A stretch of DNA of 5,517 nucleotides, taken from Paludibacter sp. (lineage in GTDB: Bacteria; Bacteroidota; Bacteroidia; Bacteroidales; Paludibacteraceae). The stretch's first letter is position 1, and each line of letters begins with the position of its first letter. The stretch spans positions 1 to 5,517 of the forward strand of contig JANJXE010000409.1 in the NCBI GenBank assembly GCA_024709185.1, read 5' to 3'. This document shows, piece by piece, positions 1-5,517 of the stretch. The notes beneath the pieces were generated by a model that worked only from the letters and a program-made list of their open reading frames with translations, did no database searches and had not been told where the DNA came from. Position numbers and translations under genes: made by a program.

Positions 1-17
1 GATACGGGCATCGACAT
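1..17 (-). CDS. possible N-terminus of a leftward gene (partial)
   Basis: Reading leftward, an ATG at 17-15 opens a frame (Met-Ser-Met-Pro-Val) that stays open to the window edge. A second in-frame ATG lies at 11-9. The purine-rich AGGGA stands directly before the first ATG. The only real support is position: a good leftward promoter lies at 76-107, which would give a 5' leader of about 50 bases. Too little is visible to assign any function, and the true start could lie outside the window. Confidence 0.3.
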
Positions 18-50
18 TCCCTGAAAACTTAGCTTAGTAACGTTAATTAT

Positions 51-73
51 AACTTATTTTAATAAAATAAGTT
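51..73. repeat. 23-bp perfect AT-rich palindrome
   Basis: Arms AACTTATTTTA (51-61) and TAAAATAAGTT (63-73) are exact reverse complements around a single central A at 62. The palindrome begins three bases beyond the -7 element of the leftward promoter, so it covers the expected transcription start. It could be a repressor operator or a hairpin at the 5' end of the leader RNA. It lacks a GC-rich stem, so an intrinsic terminator is unlikely. Confidence 0.6.
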
Positions 74-75
74 CA

Positions 76-107
76 CAAAGATAAATTATTTCGTTGAAAC
101 TTTCCAA
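76..107 (-). promoter_or_regulatory. Bacteroidota-type promoter reading left
   Basis: On the minus strand, TATCTTTG at 83-76 matches the -7 consensus TAnnTTTG of the Bacteroidota primary sigma factor exactly. TTG at 107-105 lies 21 bases upstream, in the accepted -33 spacing range. Transcription would start near base 69 and run off the left edge, giving a leader of about 50 bases to the ATG at 17. The assignment rests on sequence match and geometry only. Confidence 0.5.
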
Positions 108-204
108 GTGAATCTTCATTTTATTTCAAAAAAACAGAAAATATTTTTTAGTGAATACAGCCGTCAACTCAACTAACTATTAAACAGAGAAATATGGAAA
201 CTAA

Positions 205-232
205 AAACCCCCGCTTTTTACGACGGGGGCTT
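205..232 (-). terminator. intrinsic terminator of the two-repeat T9SS gene
   Basis: On the minus strand a stem of CCCCCG (229-224) pairs with CGGGGG (213-208) around a 10-base loop. A G-U and two A-U pairs extend it, and the T-run at 207-203 supplies the U-tract. It lies 28 bases after the stop codon at 260, the expected distance for the leftward gene. A plus-strand ORF starting at 194 runs straight through it and is not credible. Confidence 0.8.
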
Positions 233-259
233 CTTAATTCTATTTCAATCAGTCTTCTT

Positions 260-1363
260 TTAACGAACAATCAGTTTGCGGGTGAGCGTTCCGGCTTTCA
301 CCAGGTACATGCCCGGCTCAAAACTGAAGTTAAGGGTCGTTACAGTTCCATTGCTGCGTTGGTTGTTCAGCAATTGTCCCGACAAACTGAATACCGAAAT
401 GGTTTCACTCAGTTCCTGTCCGCTTTGAACTACCTCCAACTGACGGGTTGCGTTTACAAATACATTCAATTCATCGTTTTTCGAAGCAGTGAGTCCGGAA
501 ACAGGACTATTGGATACTACCAGCACTCCATTTACATTCGTAGTTCCATCCCAGAAACCATCCCTGAATCCACCGTATACATACGCTGCAGTCCCGAGTT
601 GGAAACGGCTTGCATAAAAATAGGTACCTTCGGCCAAACCGGTTGCGATAGTTGCCTTGTACTCATCGTTGTTGCCATTATCGGCATGATAAGCTGCCGA
701 TATCCAGTTTGTCCAGCTTGAAGGATTGGTATCAGTAGTGCTAACTCCTATCCATACCTGAATACCTGCACCCTGACCGGCAGCTTCGGTTACACCTCCT
801 TTGTAGACCTGTGCATATACGTCGTAGCTGGTGCCCGGGGTAATATTGCCTGTACCCGGCCATTGCAGATTAGCCCATTCAATCTGAGGTACCGGAGGAG
901 CTGCTGTAACCGTAAGTACACCTGAATTGCTTCCGGTACCCGTCCAGGGCCCCCCTGTTCCGCCATACACAAACGCACCATCGTTGTACTGAAAACGACT
1001 GGCGTAATAGTAGGTTCCTGCACTCAACCCAGTGGCGATATTTGCCATGAATTCATCATTATTTCCAGAATTGGTATTAAAGCTGGCAGAAATCCAGTTG
1101 GTCCATGTTGAGGGGTTTGTATTTTCGGTACTTACACCTATCCAGGCCTGCATACCAGCCCCTTGTCCGGCTGCTTCGGTCACGCCTTCCATCCAAACCT
1201 GTGCATAAACTGTAAACGTTCCACCAGCCTGCACTTCACCAGAAGCAGGCCATTGAAGATTGTACCAACCGGGTACAGAAGGTGGTACTAAAGCCTTAGC
1301 AGTAAAAATACTACATGCAAGTACAAGCATCAAAAGAGGTAAAAATGTTTTTTTCATACGCAT
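260..1363 (-). CDS. secreted two-repeat protein with T9SS type A sorting domain
   Basis: Predicted 367-residue secreted protein. A basic start and hydrophobic stretch (residues 1-24) form a signal peptide, with likely cleavage after Ala-Lys-Ala at 24. Residues 33-153 and 163-284 are two tandem copies of one beta-rich domain. Each carries NLQWP, VYAQV, GVTEAAGQGAG, TNWISA, NNDE and YASRF in the same order, at a spacing of exactly 130 residues. From memory, similar domains occur in bacterial secreted proteins, some with glycosidase modules; I cannot name the family. Residues about 295-367 are a T9SS type A sorting domain (TIGR04183-like), with ISVFSLSGQLL and the ending GMYLVKAGTLTRKLIVR. No catalytic domain is present, so a binding, adhesive or structural surface role is an inference. 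Translation may instead start at the second Met (base 1357, Met-Lys-Lys), which is common in this phylum. The gene seems monocistronic, with a terminator just beyond it. Confidence 0.9.
   Translation of the reverse strand: MRMKKTFLPLLMLVLACSIFTAKALVPPSVPGWYNLQWPASGEVQAGGTFTVYAQVWMEGVTEAAGQGAGMQAWIGVSTENTNPSTWTNWISASFNTNSGNNDEFMANIATGLSAGTYYYASRFQYNDGAFVYGGTGGPWTGTGSNSGVLTVTAAPPVPQIEWANLQWPGTGNITPGTSYDVYAQVYKGGVTEAAGQGAGIQVWIGVSTTDTNPSSWTNWISAAYHADNGNNDEYKATIATGLAEGTYFYASRFQLGTAAYVYGGFRDGFWDGTTNVNGVLVVSNSPVSGLTASKNDELNVFVNATRQLEVVQSGQELSETISVFSLSGQLLNNQRSNGTVTTLNFSFEPGMYLVKAGTLTRKLIVR
512..1267 (-). repeat. tandem duplication of a 390-bp coding unit
   Basis: Copy 1 (1267-905) and copy 2 (877-512) encode the two homologous domains of the secreted protein, with a period of 130 codons. 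Protein identity is high in blocks (for example GVTEAAGQGAG at residues 60-70 and 190-200). The codons differ at many synonymous sites, so this is an old internal duplication and not a recent DNA repeat or assembly artefact. Confidence 0.85.
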
Positions 1364-1462
1364 AAATATTTTCGCTTCTGCGCTGCTATAAATGTGAAAA
1401 TTTAAACCAGGCTTCAGCAGGTTAATATTAGTGAAAGTAAAATTAGTTGATATCCCTAAGTA

Positions 1463-1485
1463 ATTGTTTTCAGTTGAAAATCAAT
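1463..1485. repeat. dyad symmetry next to the operator candidate
   Basis: TTTTCA (1467-1472) and TGAAAA (1475-1480) are perfect inverted arms around GT. Flanking ATTG (1463-1466) and CAAT (1482-1485) extend the pairing if T1481 is bulged. It abuts the LacI-type site at 1486-1499. It may be a second protein-binding site or a chance AT-rich dyad. Confidence 0.35.
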
Positions 1486-1499
1486 TGCAATCGTTTGCA
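1486..1499. promoter_or_regulatory. LacI/GalR-family operator candidate
   Basis: TGCAATCGTTTGCA is a 14-bp near-palindrome with a central CG: the halves TGCAATC and TGCAAAC (read on the opposite strand) differ at one position. This is the classical architecture of operators bound by LacI/GalR regulators (TGnAAnCGnTTnCA). It lies 123 bp upstream of the secreted-protein start (1363) and about 180 bp upstream of the PAS gene start, so either gene could be the target. No regulator gene is in the window. Confidence 0.5.
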
Positions 1500-1574
1500 T
1501 CTCAAGATACTTCGGATACTATACAACAAATTTGACGAAAAATAGTTTTTTATCCACATTTCAGGGTGAAACGT

Positions 1575-1605
1575 TTTGATGCTACGACAATTTCACTTAT
1601 TTTAG
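1575..1605 (+). promoter_or_regulatory. candidate promoter for the PAS gene
   Basis: TTTG (1575-1578) is followed after 19 bases by TATTTTAG (1598-1605), one mismatch from the Bacteroidota -7 box TAnnTTTG. Transcription would start near 1612, leaving a leader of about 67 bases to the ATG at 1679 or about 22 bases to the ATG at 1634. The match is imperfect and the region is AT-rich, so confidence is modest. Confidence 0.35.
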
Positions 1606-1678
1606 CGCCTGATTTGTTGCATTTTGTCAATGAATGCTGTTAATCTTACTATCCTTTCATTCAGCAAACACAACACCT

Positions 1679-3121
1679 ATGGATTTAACAACAGATAGCT
1701 GCATGAACATCATCCTGAAATCACCTTTTGGAATGGCGTTGTATTCGATGATCAGTGATGAGGATGGAAAACTTACCGATCTCGTATTTTCGGAAGTAAA
1801 CGATGCGTTTTTATCTATTACTGGTTTGAATGAACGTCATCCCGGCGGTTTGAGCGTTAAGGAACTTTTTAAAACGGGTGAACTTCACCAACTTTATACC
1901 GAAATATTTGAATCGGGAGGAAACTGGCAGTACGAACTGTATCGCCCTGAAAACGGCAATTGGTATTCGGTGTCGACCAGCAAAATGGAAGGTATGCTAC
2001 TGACAGTATTTGTGGATATTACAACCTACAAATCACACAGTGAAGACCTGGAAACCTTTTTCGATCTTAACCTCGACTTGTTCTGCATTGCTGATATGTC
2101 GGGACATTTTCTCAAACTGAACAAAGCCTGGCAACACATCCTGGGTTATACGATTAATGAACTCGAATTGTCCAATTATCTTGATCTTGTACATCCCGAC
2201 GATCAGAAACGCACGATAGAGGCAATGGAACAGCTCAGTAATCATCGCACTATTGGTAATTTCACGAACCGATACCGTACTAAAAAGGGAGATTATCGCT
2301 ACCTGGAATGGAACAGCATGCCCTCAGGCGGATTGGTATATGCTTCGTGCCGCGATGTAACCAACGTATACAAGCAAGCCAAACAGATAGAGAAACAGGA
2401 AATGTTCCGGCAGATTATCGACAATGTGGGAGGTGTATTTTGGTTACTTTCCGACGACATGAGCCAATTGATATATATCAGCCCTAACCATCAGGATATG
2501 TTCGGTCAAAAACTGCAAGTGGGTGATAATCTTTTCAATCTTATCAACAAGGCAGTACATCCCAACGATAGAGCTCTGGCATTCGAAGCATTTCAGCAAT
2601 TAGCCACCTCTGGAAAATTTCAAATTGAATTACGCCTCCTTCGTCCCGACCAGCAGGAAATGTGGGTAGCCTCATCAGGTTTTATTGTGTACGATGATCA
2701 TGGAAAAGCCATCCGACATGCCGGGCTTATTCAGGACATCACAAAACGGAAGCAAACTGAACTATCCGATAGAGAGAAGACCAACCGACTTCAGGCAATT
2801 TTACAAACAATACCCGATATACTTATTACGTATAATTTATACGGTGAATACATCGATCTTTCGACTTCCGAACAAACGAAACGAATATTTGTGGATGAGG
2901 ATGTAATTGGTAAGCATATATCCGACTTTTTTGACTCCGAAACTACCGCAATATTTATGGATGCCATTCAAAAGTGCCTCGAGACGAAATCGCTTCAAAC
3001 CATCACTTTCAGTAACGAACGGGAAGGCAGAGTAAGGCATTTTGAAAACCGGTTTTTAGCTATCGACAACAATAAGGTGCTTTCGGTGGTACGGGATGTA
3101 AGTGATAGAAACAAGCATTAA
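1679..3121 (+). CDS. multi-PAS sensory protein without an output domain
   Basis: Predicted 480-residue soluble protein with four consecutive PAS domains, at about residues 8-118, 124-235, 239-358 and 368-478. Domains 2 and 3 are PAS_3-like, with HPDD and HPND motifs and the closing PAC strands CRDVTN and IQDITKRK; domain 1 ends in VDITTYK and domain 4 in VRDVSDRNKH. PAS domains bind ligands, flavin or heme, or mediate protein contacts; no cofactor-binding residue can be singled out here. The protein stops where a histidine kinase or GGDEF module would normally follow. No H-box, GGDEF, EAL, HTH or transmembrane segment is visible, and only 63 bases separate the stop from a terminator. It probably signals through a partner. 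The start at 1679 has an A-rich upstream and sits just before PAS 1. An in-frame ATG at 1634 would add 15 residues beginning MLLILLSF (495 in all) and cannot be excluded. Confidence 0.88.
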   Translation: MDLTTDSCMNIILKSPFGMALYSMISDEDGKLTDLVFSEVNDAFLSITGLNERHPGGLSVKELFKTGELHQLYTEIFESGGNWQYELYRPENGNWYSVSTSKMEGMLLTVFVDITTYKSHSEDLETFFDLNLDLFCIADMSGHFLKLNKAWQHILGYTINELELSNYLDLVHPDDQKRTIEAMEQLSNHRTIGNFTNRYRTKKGDYRYLEWNSMPSGGLVYASCRDVTNVYKQAKQIEKQEMFRQIIDNVGGVFWLLSDDMSQLIYISPNHQDMFGQKLQVGDNLFNLINKAVHPNDRALAFEAFQQLATSGKFQIELRLLRPDQQEMWVASSGFIVYDDHGKAIRHAGLIQDITKRKQTELSDREKTNRLQAILQTIPDILITYNLYGEYIDLSTSEQTKRIFVDEDVIGKHISDFFDSETTAIFMDAIQKCLETKSLQTITFSNEREGRVRHFENRFLAIDNNKVLSVVRDVSDRNKH

Positions 3122-3184
3122 AGCGTTAACCACAACGAAAAAAACCTATCCTGATTTTCTTTAAACCAACATTTTAAAATTAAT

Positions 3185-3213
3185 GCCCCCGCTGCATCAA
3201 GTGCAACAGGGGC
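3185..3213. terminator. bidirectional terminator between convergent units
   Basis: Arms GCCCCCGCTGCA (3185-3196) and TGCAACAGGGGC (3202-3213) flank the loop TCAAG. In plus-strand RNA two C-A mismatches interrupt the stem, but the T-run at 3216-3221 provides a strong U-tract for the PAS gene. In minus-strand RNA the same two positions become G-U pairs, so the 12-bp stem is unbroken. An A/T stretch (3184-3171) follows, serving the small-protein gene that ends at 3238. Confidence 0.8.
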
Positions 3214-3237
3214 TGTTTTTTGTAGAATGATTTTTCG

Positions 3238-3399
3238 TCAGGCCAGCTGATTTTTCAGTGGATCGTTTATCGAGGGATTGTACGACCAATCACCCGGCTC
3301 ACCCATAGGCGCATTGTCCGATTGCAATTGCAGGGAGATATCGTTATCCAGTCGAATCAGGGCGATATCCGGTGCCAAATAGCTTTCTTTTGTCTTCAT
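3238..3399 (-). CDS. 53-residue small protein downstream of T9SS cargo
   Basis: An ATG at 3399-3397 opens a 53-codon frame ending with TGA at 3240-3238. The N-terminus reads MKTKESYLAPDIALIRLDND, followed by ISLQLQS, a Gly/Pro/Asn-rich middle with GEPGDWSYNP, and the end INDPLKNQLA. It has no signal peptide or membrane segment and is acidic. It starts 15 bases after the stop of the upstream T9SS cargo gene and ends 24 bases before a terminator, so it is almost certainly the last gene of that transcript. There is no Shine-Dalgarno; an A-run after the cargo stop precedes the ATG, as usual in Bacteroidota. From memory, short Bacteroidota proteins with a similar MKxK-Y-xP-I-LDN-ISL start exist, but I cannot name a family or function. 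Confidence 0.65.
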   Translation of the reverse strand: MKTKESYLAPDIALIRLDNDISLQLQSDNAPMGEPGDWSYNPSINDPLKNQLA

Positions 3400-3414
3400 A
3401 TGCCGTTGATTTTT

Positions 3415-5517
3415 TTATTTTACGATTACTTTCTGAAGATGACTGTTCACTTTCACCAGGTAAACACCCGAGCCGAACGGCTCGTTGATCACAGTTACCT
3501 GTCCGCTGGCGGCTTGCGACACCAGTTGCTGTCCGGCAAGGTTAAACACGCTGATACGGTCGGCAGTAGACAGCGCCACCGATTGCACTTCAATCTGATT
3601 GGCCTCGTTTACATATACCAGGGTGTTTTTAGCATTTACTTCATGTAAAGAAGTAGTAGCACCCGGCGCCCTGAATTCGATACTGAAGCGGTTGGTGGTG
3701 GCAGTGGCATCCGATGTGAAGGTATAGCTTTCGTTAGCCAGCAGTTCTGTTTCGGTATTCAGTTGGTTGTCTTTCAGGATAACTTTTACATTATCGAGAT
3801 TGGTAAGTTCGGTAGCTTTGATGCTGAAGGAGCCAGCCTGACCGGGACGGAAACCTACAATTGCACTGGCACCTGGTTCTATGGCGGTACGTTTATCAAT
3901 TACCAGTTCACGACCGGCCACCAACGAATAGATTTCAGGAATGGCGGTATTGGAAGCCGACATTTTATCCGAATCGTAAAAATCGTAGCCATTTTGAGCA
4001 GCGGTATTGGTTGAAATAACCGTTTGGTCGAAGTTAAGTCCGTTGCTTACTTCCAGACGAAGAATCTGACGATTGGATTGCTGAGGAGCTCTCAGACGGT
4101 TATCAGCAGAGTTTTGATTCTGAGCCGAACGGTGAGCGTTGGTAAAAGTGATTGAAGGAGATGTATCATCAGCATGCACTTTTACCCAGAAAGCCTGCAT
4201 TGGAGCGATATAACCGTTCATGGCCCCACTCTTACCTTTTGTAACTGCATCTTCCCCATCGAAAGTATCAAAATCCATGGTTCCGCTGGCAGTACGCGTT
4301 CTGAGCCAGATAGTCGGACGAATATCCGAGCGTGCACTTTGCGACCCAAAACCAGTGATAGAATTCCAGTGAATGTGCGACGGATAAGGGTTACCCACCA
4401 GGTTAAAACCACGCGGTCCACCGGCAGCCGGCGTACGAGTGAGCGTAATCGGGCCCACATTTCCGGTATTGAGGGTACCGGTAAATTCATAGGTACCGGT
4501 GGTGTTGATCTGAGCCAGATACCCTTTTCCCGAATCGAGGGTTACATTCGTAGCCGTAATCTGCGGATAGTTTGCAGTAGGTTCGTTGTAATAACCAAAC
4601 TTATTATTAGAACCGTCCACTAAAATACTGGCACTGGTAGCACCGGATACCGGAGAAGAAAGGTACCACCAGTTGTCGGTGGATGCTCCGCCGGATTTAG
4701 AAGTGAGGTATTGCTGAACGGTGGTGGTGCCGGAAACGGAAAGAGTACCGTTGTCCTCTACTGTCGCAGTACCATCGCTGTTACTTTGCAACGTTAGACT
4801 GCCAGTAACCTCAAGCGTTTGATTCGGATTGATTTTCAACCGCGAAGTTGGTTTCAACGTCAGCGAGGAAGAAGCCGCAGAAGCAGCCACCGTCACTTCA
4901 TTACCATTCTCGATACTTACCGAAGCAGCTGATGCAGTTGGAGTAGCAGTTGCAGCAAACCAATCCACATTGCTATCTTTCGATTGCCAGGTAGCATTGC
5001 TTCCCCAGTTACCCGAAGCAGCAGAACGGAACAGGTCGGTAGCCTCGGTTCCCAGCGTCGTAACTGAAATTACGTTTGAATTGGCACTGGTTGAGTTTCC
5101 TCCGGTAGCACGCACGCGGTAGTAGTAAGTGGTGTTAGGAGTGAGACCAGTAACAGTTTGAGAAGTACCGGAAACGGAGAGGTTGTTGTAGCCAGAGATA
5201 GGAGATTCAGTTGTTCCATTAAAGTTATGCGAACCTAGGTTTGAAACATTATCTGTATTGTAAACATCCCATTCAGTACTCAATGTCGTGAATGCTGTAG
5301 ATCCCGTACCAGTCGGATTTGTAGTAACTCCTGATCTTACATTTGATTTTCTTACTAATGTTTTATCAACTGTTGTATAACCAGTTGTTCCGGTCCATTC
5401 AGTACCAGGATCATTGCCAATTTTTCCAAAAATATCTACATAACTTGAAGTTGAAATTTTATAGAGAGCTATTGCGTCATCTCCGTTAAAGTTTGTTGCA
5501 GTGTTATCAGATGCTGA
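3415..5517 (-). CDS. T9SS cargo with lamin-tail and fibronectin III domains (N-terminus missing)
   Basis: The frame is open to the right edge, so the start and signal peptide lie outside; 700 residues are visible. An apparent TTG start at 5283 falls inside the lamin-tail domain and is not the true start. Visible residues 1-98 resemble a lamin-tail domain (PF00932-like): NGDDAIALYK, VDIFGKIGNDPGTEW, TLVRKS, STEWDVYN and LGSHNF. Residues about 109-153 are the second half of a fibronectin III domain (VTGLTPNTTYYYRVRA). Residues 165-270 hold a Bacteroidota-type beta-strand region (SGNWGSNATW, then repeated short strands). Residues 280-620 carry motifs recurrent in T9SS cargo, WWYLSSPV, FNLVGNPYPSHIHWNSI and MQAFWVKV. 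The C-terminus (about 623-700) is a type A sorting domain with ISVFNLAGQQLV and GVYLVKVNSHLQKVIVK. No catalytic residues are visible, but a missing N-terminal enzyme domain is possible. GC content drops sharply in the lamin-tail part. Confidence 0.9.
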   Translation of the reverse strand, partial: SASDNTATNFNGDDAIALYKISTSSYVDIFGKIGNDPGTEWTGTTGYTTVDKTLVRKSNVRSGVTTNPTGTGSTAFTTLSTEWDVYNTDNVSNLGSHNFNGTTESPISGYNNLSVSGTSQTVTGLTPNTTYYYRVRATGGNSTSANSNVISVTTLGTEATDLFRSAASGNWGSNATWQSKDSNVDWFAATATPTASAASVSIENGNEVTVAASAASSSLTLKPTSRLKINPNQTLEVTGSLTLQSNSDGTATVEDNGTLSVSGTTTVQQYLTSKSGGASTDNWWYLSSPVSGATSASILVDGSNNKFGYYNEPTANYPQITATNVTLDSGKGYLAQINTTGTYEFTGTLNTGNVGPITLTRTPAAGGPRGFNLVGNPYPSHIHWNSITGFGSQSARSDIRPTIWLRTRTASGTMDFDTFDGEDAVTKGKSGAMNGYIAPMQAFWVKVHADDTSPSITFTNAHRSAQNQNSADNRLRAPQQSNRQILRLEVSNGLNFDQTVISTNTAAQNGYDFYDSDKMSASNTAIPEIYSLVAGRELVIDKRTAIEPGASAIVGFRPGQAGSFSIKATELTNLDNVKVILKDNQLNTETELLANESYTFTSDATATTNRFSIEFRAPGATTSLHEVNAKNTLVYVNEANQIEVQSVALSTADRISVFNLAGQQLVSQAASGQVTVINEPFGSGVYLVKVNSHLQKVIVK
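5193..5280 (-). other. composition and domain junction inside the large cargo gene
   Basis: By hand count, bases 5341-5517 are about 33% G+C, while 4621-4740 are about 53%. The change falls near 5200-5280. Here the lamin-tail ending LGSHNF runs directly into GYNNLSVSG, a segment normally found in the middle of Bacteroidota fibronectin III repeats. The usual first half of that domain is absent. This suggests a recombination or fusion point. The frame is intact across it. Confidence 0.45.

Larger units (their letters stand above)
1364..1678. other. divergent intergenic region
   Basis: About 315 AT-rich bases lie between the start of the leftward secreted-protein gene and the preferred start of the rightward PAS gene. 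It holds a dyad at 1463-1485, a LacI-type operator candidate at 1486-1499 and a candidate rightward promoter at 1575-1605. I found no convincing -33/-7 pair for the leftward gene; only single-element near matches to the -7 box occur. No small ORF here is persuasive: a 14-codon leftward frame from the ATG at 1500 has no supporting signal. A single perfect DnaA-box 9-mer (1550-1558) is also present. Confidence 0.6.

Noticed and set aside
138..147. AAAATATTTT, a short AT palindrome
   Set aside because: A ten-base AT-only palindrome is expected by chance in such AT-rich DNA and has no flanking promoter or gene start.
194..721. A 175-codon plus-strand ORF
   Set aside because: It runs through the terminator hairpin and lies antisense to the secreted-protein gene, which has a signal peptide, repeats and a sorting domain. 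Its translation shows no recognisable domain.
1456..1500. A 14-codon leftward ORF overlapping the operator candidate
   Set aside because: It is very short with no supporting start context, and its sequence is explained by the dyads in this intergenic region.
1550..1558. A perfect DnaA-box 9-mer, TTATCCACA
   Set aside because: Only one copy was seen, with no cluster of boxes, no unwinding-type repeats and no dnaA or dnaN nearby. A single 9-mer match in 5.5 kb is not rare enough to suggest an origin.
3122..3184. A search for a frameshifted kinase domain after the PAS gene
   Set aside because: The 63 bases before the terminator are AT-rich and too short to encode a remnant, so a simple recent frameshift does not explain the missing output domain.
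4174..4623. Opposite-strand ORFs inside the large cargo gene (also 3322-3648, 3763-4014 and 4829-5122)
   Set aside because: All lie antisense to a clearly coding frame and their translations show no recognisable domain; 3322-3648 also runs across the 53-residue gene and the cargo stop.
5281..5283. TTG as the start codon of the large cargo gene
   Set aside because: The frame stays open for 78 more codons to the window edge and those codons encode the rest of a lamin-tail domain, so the true start is outside the window.

Overview
The window looks like chromosomal DNA from a member of the Bacteroidota, probably Bacteroidales or a relative. Two leftward genes encode secreted proteins ending in the type A C-terminal sorting domain of the type IX secretion system (T9SS), which is confined to this phylum. 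The genes lack Shine-Dalgarno sequences and have A-rich start contexts. Promoter-like sites fit the Bacteroidota pattern (TTG, about 19-21 bases, TAnnTTTG). No RNA gene, CRISPR array, insertion sequence or integrase was seen.

Layout. Bases 1-200 hold a well-matched leftward promoter, a 23-bp perfect AT-rich palindrome at its predicted transcription start, and perhaps the first codons of a leftward gene running off the left edge. Bases 205-232 are a terminator for the next gene. Bases 260-1363 (minus) encode a 367-residue secreted protein: signal peptide, two tandem 130-residue beta-rich repeats and a T9SS sorting domain. About 315 bases (1364-1678) separate it from a divergent gene; they hold a 14-bp LacI/GalR-type operator candidate (1486-1499), a neighbouring dyad and a candidate rightward promoter. 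Bases 1679-3121 (plus) encode a soluble protein of four tandem PAS domains with no output domain. A hairpin at 3185-3213 can terminate transcription from both sides between convergent units. On its far side is a leftward two-gene unit. Upstream is a T9SS cargo (3415 to beyond 5517, N-terminus missing) with lamin-tail, fibronectin III, beta-rich and sorting domains. Fifteen bases downstream of it is a 53-residue small protein (3238-3399).

How the parts may work together (inference). The two minus-strand cargo proteins would cross the inner membrane by Sec and be anchored at or released from the surface by T9SS. The LacI-like operator suggests that the 260-1363 protein is controlled by a sugar-responsive repressor, which would suit a carbohydrate-associated surface protein. 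The PAS protein probably senses a signal and passes it on through a partner encoded elsewhere.

The points most worth a second look are: the small protein trailing the T9SS cargo; a sharp drop in GC (about 53% to 33%) within the large cargo gene that coincides with a lamin-tail domain joined to half a fibronectin domain; the output-less four-PAS protein; and the LacI-type operator.
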